Positions 44,205 to 46,097 of a stretch of 46,097 nucleotides of DNA are shown here, one piece after another. A program made the position numbers and the translations under genes. The stretch is from Haliea sp. E1-2-M8 (GTDB lineage: Bacteria; Pseudomonadota; Gammaproteobacteria; Pseudomonadales; Halieaceae): assembly GCF_030649675.1 (NCBI RefSeq), contig NZ_JAUTDR010000013.1, forward strand, positions 1-46,097. The letters are read 5' to 3'. How positions within the stretch are numbered: the stretch's first letter is position 1; each line of letters opens with the position of its first letter. A model generated the notes under the pieces. It made no database searches and was not told the DNA's origin. It saw nothing but the letters and a program-made list of their open reading frames with translations.

Positions 44205-46097
44205 CGGTATAGCACCTTCATCAGCCACAGCAGCACGCGAGTCACCCCGCGAGGCAGTTTTTCGGTGTTATGCACTTTCCGCCGGGCATAGTCCCAGAAT
44301 TCGCGAAATACATCGCGAAACCTGGCCTCCGGATTGATCTTGATATTGCGACTGTTCGTTCCCGCCTGGGCCGAATCAGGGTCCAGTGGCCGCGGCAGGA
44401 ACCCATCCGCAGGCGGCAAGATCCGATCGTAGTCGGCAACCATCTCGGCGGCGGTGCGCGGCTTTGTGGCTGCTACCGTCGCCCGGACGCGCGCGATCTC
44501 TGCCGAATTCGCCGCCAGCGACCGCAGCAGGTCCAGCAGCGCGTCCGCATCGGGTGCATACAACCAGCCATTGTCACCGTGCCGGATTCTGTCGGCAAAA
44601 GCGCCCATGGCGGTGGCAGCGACCGGTACGCCGGAGGCGTGCAACTCACTCAGGGTATAGCTGAAGGTCTCCGGCACGACCGACAGCAGCAGGCCGATAT
44701 CCGGCCGCGCCGCCGCCAGCAGCGCGCCCAGCTCCTCACGCTCATAGCCGTCGCTGACTTCCACCTGAGGCAAGCCGGCAAAGGTGCTGCCGCCTTCGCC
44801 GCTGCCCACCAGCACGACGGTGGCAAATTCCGCCAGCGGCTCGATGATCGCCTGCAGCAAGGCCGCACCCTTGTGCGCTTCCAGGCTGCCGAGCACAACA
44901 ATGCGCAGCCTGGGCTGTGGATCCAGGTGCGAATCCCGCTCTGGTTCAAGCACCGCCAGGCTGGTCAGTACCGGCTGCGGCAGGCCGTGGGCAATCACCT
45001 GAATGGCGTGCTCGCGCAACTCCGGCATGAGGCTGCGCATCCGCGCCGCAACGGAGGCGCTGGGCGCGACCAGCGCAATATTTCTCTCAACCACCGTCGA
45101 GATGAAGGCAGCGCGTAATGCCAGCCAGTGCGGCGCCTGTTCGTACTGGAAGAAGCGGTGCCCGGGGTTGTTCTGCAGGCAGTCGCGCAGGCGTGCCGCG
45201 TCGCACTGCGAGCAAGGTGTTTCCCAGGTGGCCAGGATCGGCGGACAAAAAGGGTAGAAGTCGTGGCAGACCACAATCACCGGCAGCTCCAGCCGGAGAA
45301 TGTCGATTGCGTGCCCGATCAGGGATGAGAGGATCACGGATTCAATGGCGAATTCCGCCAGGACACCGGCGACGAGCTGGCGGTACTCGTGGTGGGCGAT
45401 GGCGGTGGAGAGGATGGGCTCCGCCAGGGTCCAGGTCCGGATCGGGACGGTCAGGTTACGGGCACTATACAGGGCGAGGGTCTGGCCGAAGGCGGTCAGG
45501 TCACCGATGGGCCGAAGCACGAAACTGCGGTGGCCGGTGTCGGCATCGACAAAGTCCTCGACCCAGCGTCCCAGGCCACCGCCCCAGCTATGGCTAATGT
45601 GCAGCCTGGCGGGCTGGACCTGCGGAACTTCCGCCCCGGGCGCTTCACCGCGCGAGGAGAGTTCGGTCAGGGCGTGGCGCAGACCAGTGAGCGGATGGCG
45701 CCGGGTTATCGCCGTCTGCCAGGCGGGGAACGCTGATGCGGGCAGCGACTGCGGCGGGCCCTCCCGGTCATCGATAAATACATTGTCCGTAGCCAGGATC
45801 AGCCCGCCGCGCTCGCGCACCCGTTCCGCCAGCTCAGTGTCATCGGCCGCGGGCGTAGTACCCAGTCGCTCGACGTCGATCAGCGCCGATTCACCGGCGA
45901 AGAATGGGATGTCGAAGGTCGCACCCGGGGCATGCACATTCAGCCAGCGGTCGATATCCTCGACCGACAGGGACGGATTGTGCTCCGGGCTGGAAAACAC
46001 CGCGGTTTCCGGGTGCCTGACCGAGAGCGGAAACAGGGCGGCCACGTCCGCCTCCCGCGCCGGGAAGCGCCGGTACCAGCCGCGGGGGGGGGGGCCG
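44201..46097 (-). CDS. GT4-type glycosyltransferase, 5' truncated by the window edge
   Basis: The first start in the window is GTG at 46045 (614 residues to the stop), but the frame is open to the right edge and its residues before that codon (WYRRFPAREAD) read like genuine protein, so the gene probably begins outside. The C-terminal half is a GT-B donor domain: LGSLEAHKGAALLQAI, VLVGSGEGG, EELGALLAAA and PETFSYTLSELHASGVPVAATAMGAF. The N-terminal half includes HISHSWGGGLGRW and a Cys-containing stretch CHDFYPFCPP...CSQCDAARLRDC seen in polysaccharide glycosyltransferases. It is the first visible gene of the leftward operon and overlaps the fusion gene by ATGA. The last six bases on the left are fixed by MKVLYR and the stop. 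Confidence 0.83.
   Translation of the reverse strand, partial: GPPPRGWYRRFPAREADVAALFPLSVRHPETAVFSSPEHNPSLSVEDIDRWLNVHAPGATFDIPFFAGESALIDVERLGTTPAADDTELAERVRERGGLILATDNVFIDDREGPPQSLPASAFPAWQTAITRRHPLTGLRHALTELSSRGEAPGAEVPQVQPARLHISHSWGGGLGRWVEDFVDADTGHRSFVLRPIGDLTAFGQTLALYSARNLTVPIRTWTLAEPILSTAIAHHEYRQLVAGVLAEFAIESVILSSLIGHAIDILRLELPVIVVCHDFYPFCPPILATWETPCSQCDAARLRDCLQNNPGHRFFQYEQAPHWLALRAAFISTVVERNIALVAPSASVAARMRSLMPELREHAIQVIAHGLPQPVLTSLAVLEPERDSHLDPQPRLRIVVLGSLEAHKGAALLQAIIEPLAEFATVVLVGSGEGGSTFAGLPQVEVSDGYEREELGALLAAARPDIGLLLSVVPETFSYTLSELHASGVPVAATAMGAFADRIRHGDNGWLYAPDADALLDLLRSLAANSAEIARVRATVAATKPRTAAEMVADYDRILPPADGFLPRPLDPDSAQAGTNSRNIKINPEARFRDVFREFWDYARRKVHNTEKLPRGVTRVLLWLMKVLYR
46084..46094. 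other. G homopolymer at the window end, probable contig-edge artefact
   Basis: Eleven G residues in a row lie 3 bases from the end of the window, inside an open coding frame where they would encode consecutive Pro codons on the minus strand. A run of this kind at a contig end is typical of low-quality or two-colour sequencing tails. Confidence 0.6.

Noticed and set aside
46084-46094. Phase-variable poly-G tract in a glycosyltransferase gene
   Set aside because: It sits at the last bases of the window and would encode a Pro run next to normal sequence; a contig-end artefact is more likely.

Overview
The window is GC-rich chromosomal DNA from a gammaproteobacterium. The gene order bamD / rluD-pgeF, pilS-pilR, pilE-pilY1-pilX-pilW-pilV-fimT, ispH-fkpB-lspA-ileS-ribF-murJ, and fxsA-groES-groEL, together with the protein sequences, is what I know from Pseudomonas and related marine Gammaproteobacteria. 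The GC content, a DUF222-HNH gene and a sulfated-glycan type locus would suit a marine lineage such as Cellvibrionales/Halieaceae. That family placement is inference only. No gene-free stretch exceeds 300 bases, and I saw no tRNA, rRNA, CRISPR array or insertion sequence. Both edge genes run off the window, and the right end finishes in an 11-base G run that looks like a contig-end artefact.

Layout. (1) 1-1455: 5'-truncated DUF222-HNH protein. (2) 1570-5975: housekeeping block with pgeF and rluD leftward, bamD rightward and nadE leftward. (3) 6133-15022: type IV pilus block. The sensor kinase/regulator pair pilS-pilR faces a leftward minor-pilin operon (fimT, pilV, pilW, pilX, pilY1, pilE), most of whose members are joined by GTGA stop/start overlaps. 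(4) 15153-24202: leftward core genes ispH, fkpB, lspA, ileS, ribF, murJ, an ADP-sugar Nudix hydrolase and pyrB. (5) 24286-28065: sbcB, class I fumarase and an uncharacterised membrane-anchored coiled-coil protein. (6) 28140-28310: six REP-type hairpins arranged as three inverted pairs. (7) 28307-31587: a small urate-hydroxylase-N-like membrane protein, groEL, groES and fxsA. The groES leader region carries both a sigma-32 type promoter and a CIRCE-like operator. (8) 31758-34766, rightward: alkyltransferase-like protein, acyltransferase-3 membrane protein and sulfatase. (9) 34711-46097, leftward: nine tightly packed genes for glycan assembly and decoration.

How the genes work together. Region 3 builds the priming tip complex of type IV pili and its two-component control. 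The major pilin and the motor genes are not here. Region 4 holds essential envelope and metabolic functions: isoprenoid supply, lipoprotein processing, lipid II flipping, FMN/FAD synthesis and pyrimidine synthesis. Region 9 is the most unusual part. It encodes two related GT2 enzymes, a GT4 enzyme, a 1127-residue protein fusing a sulfotransferase-like domain, a coiled coil, a GT2 and a GT4, two further sulfotransferase-like proteins, two methyltransferases and a phytanoyl-CoA-dioxygenase-like enzyme. A sulfatase gene converges on the operon and physically overlaps its last gene. I infer a locus that builds and sulfates, methylates and possibly acylates a surface glycan or glycoprotein; the product cannot be read from sequence alone.
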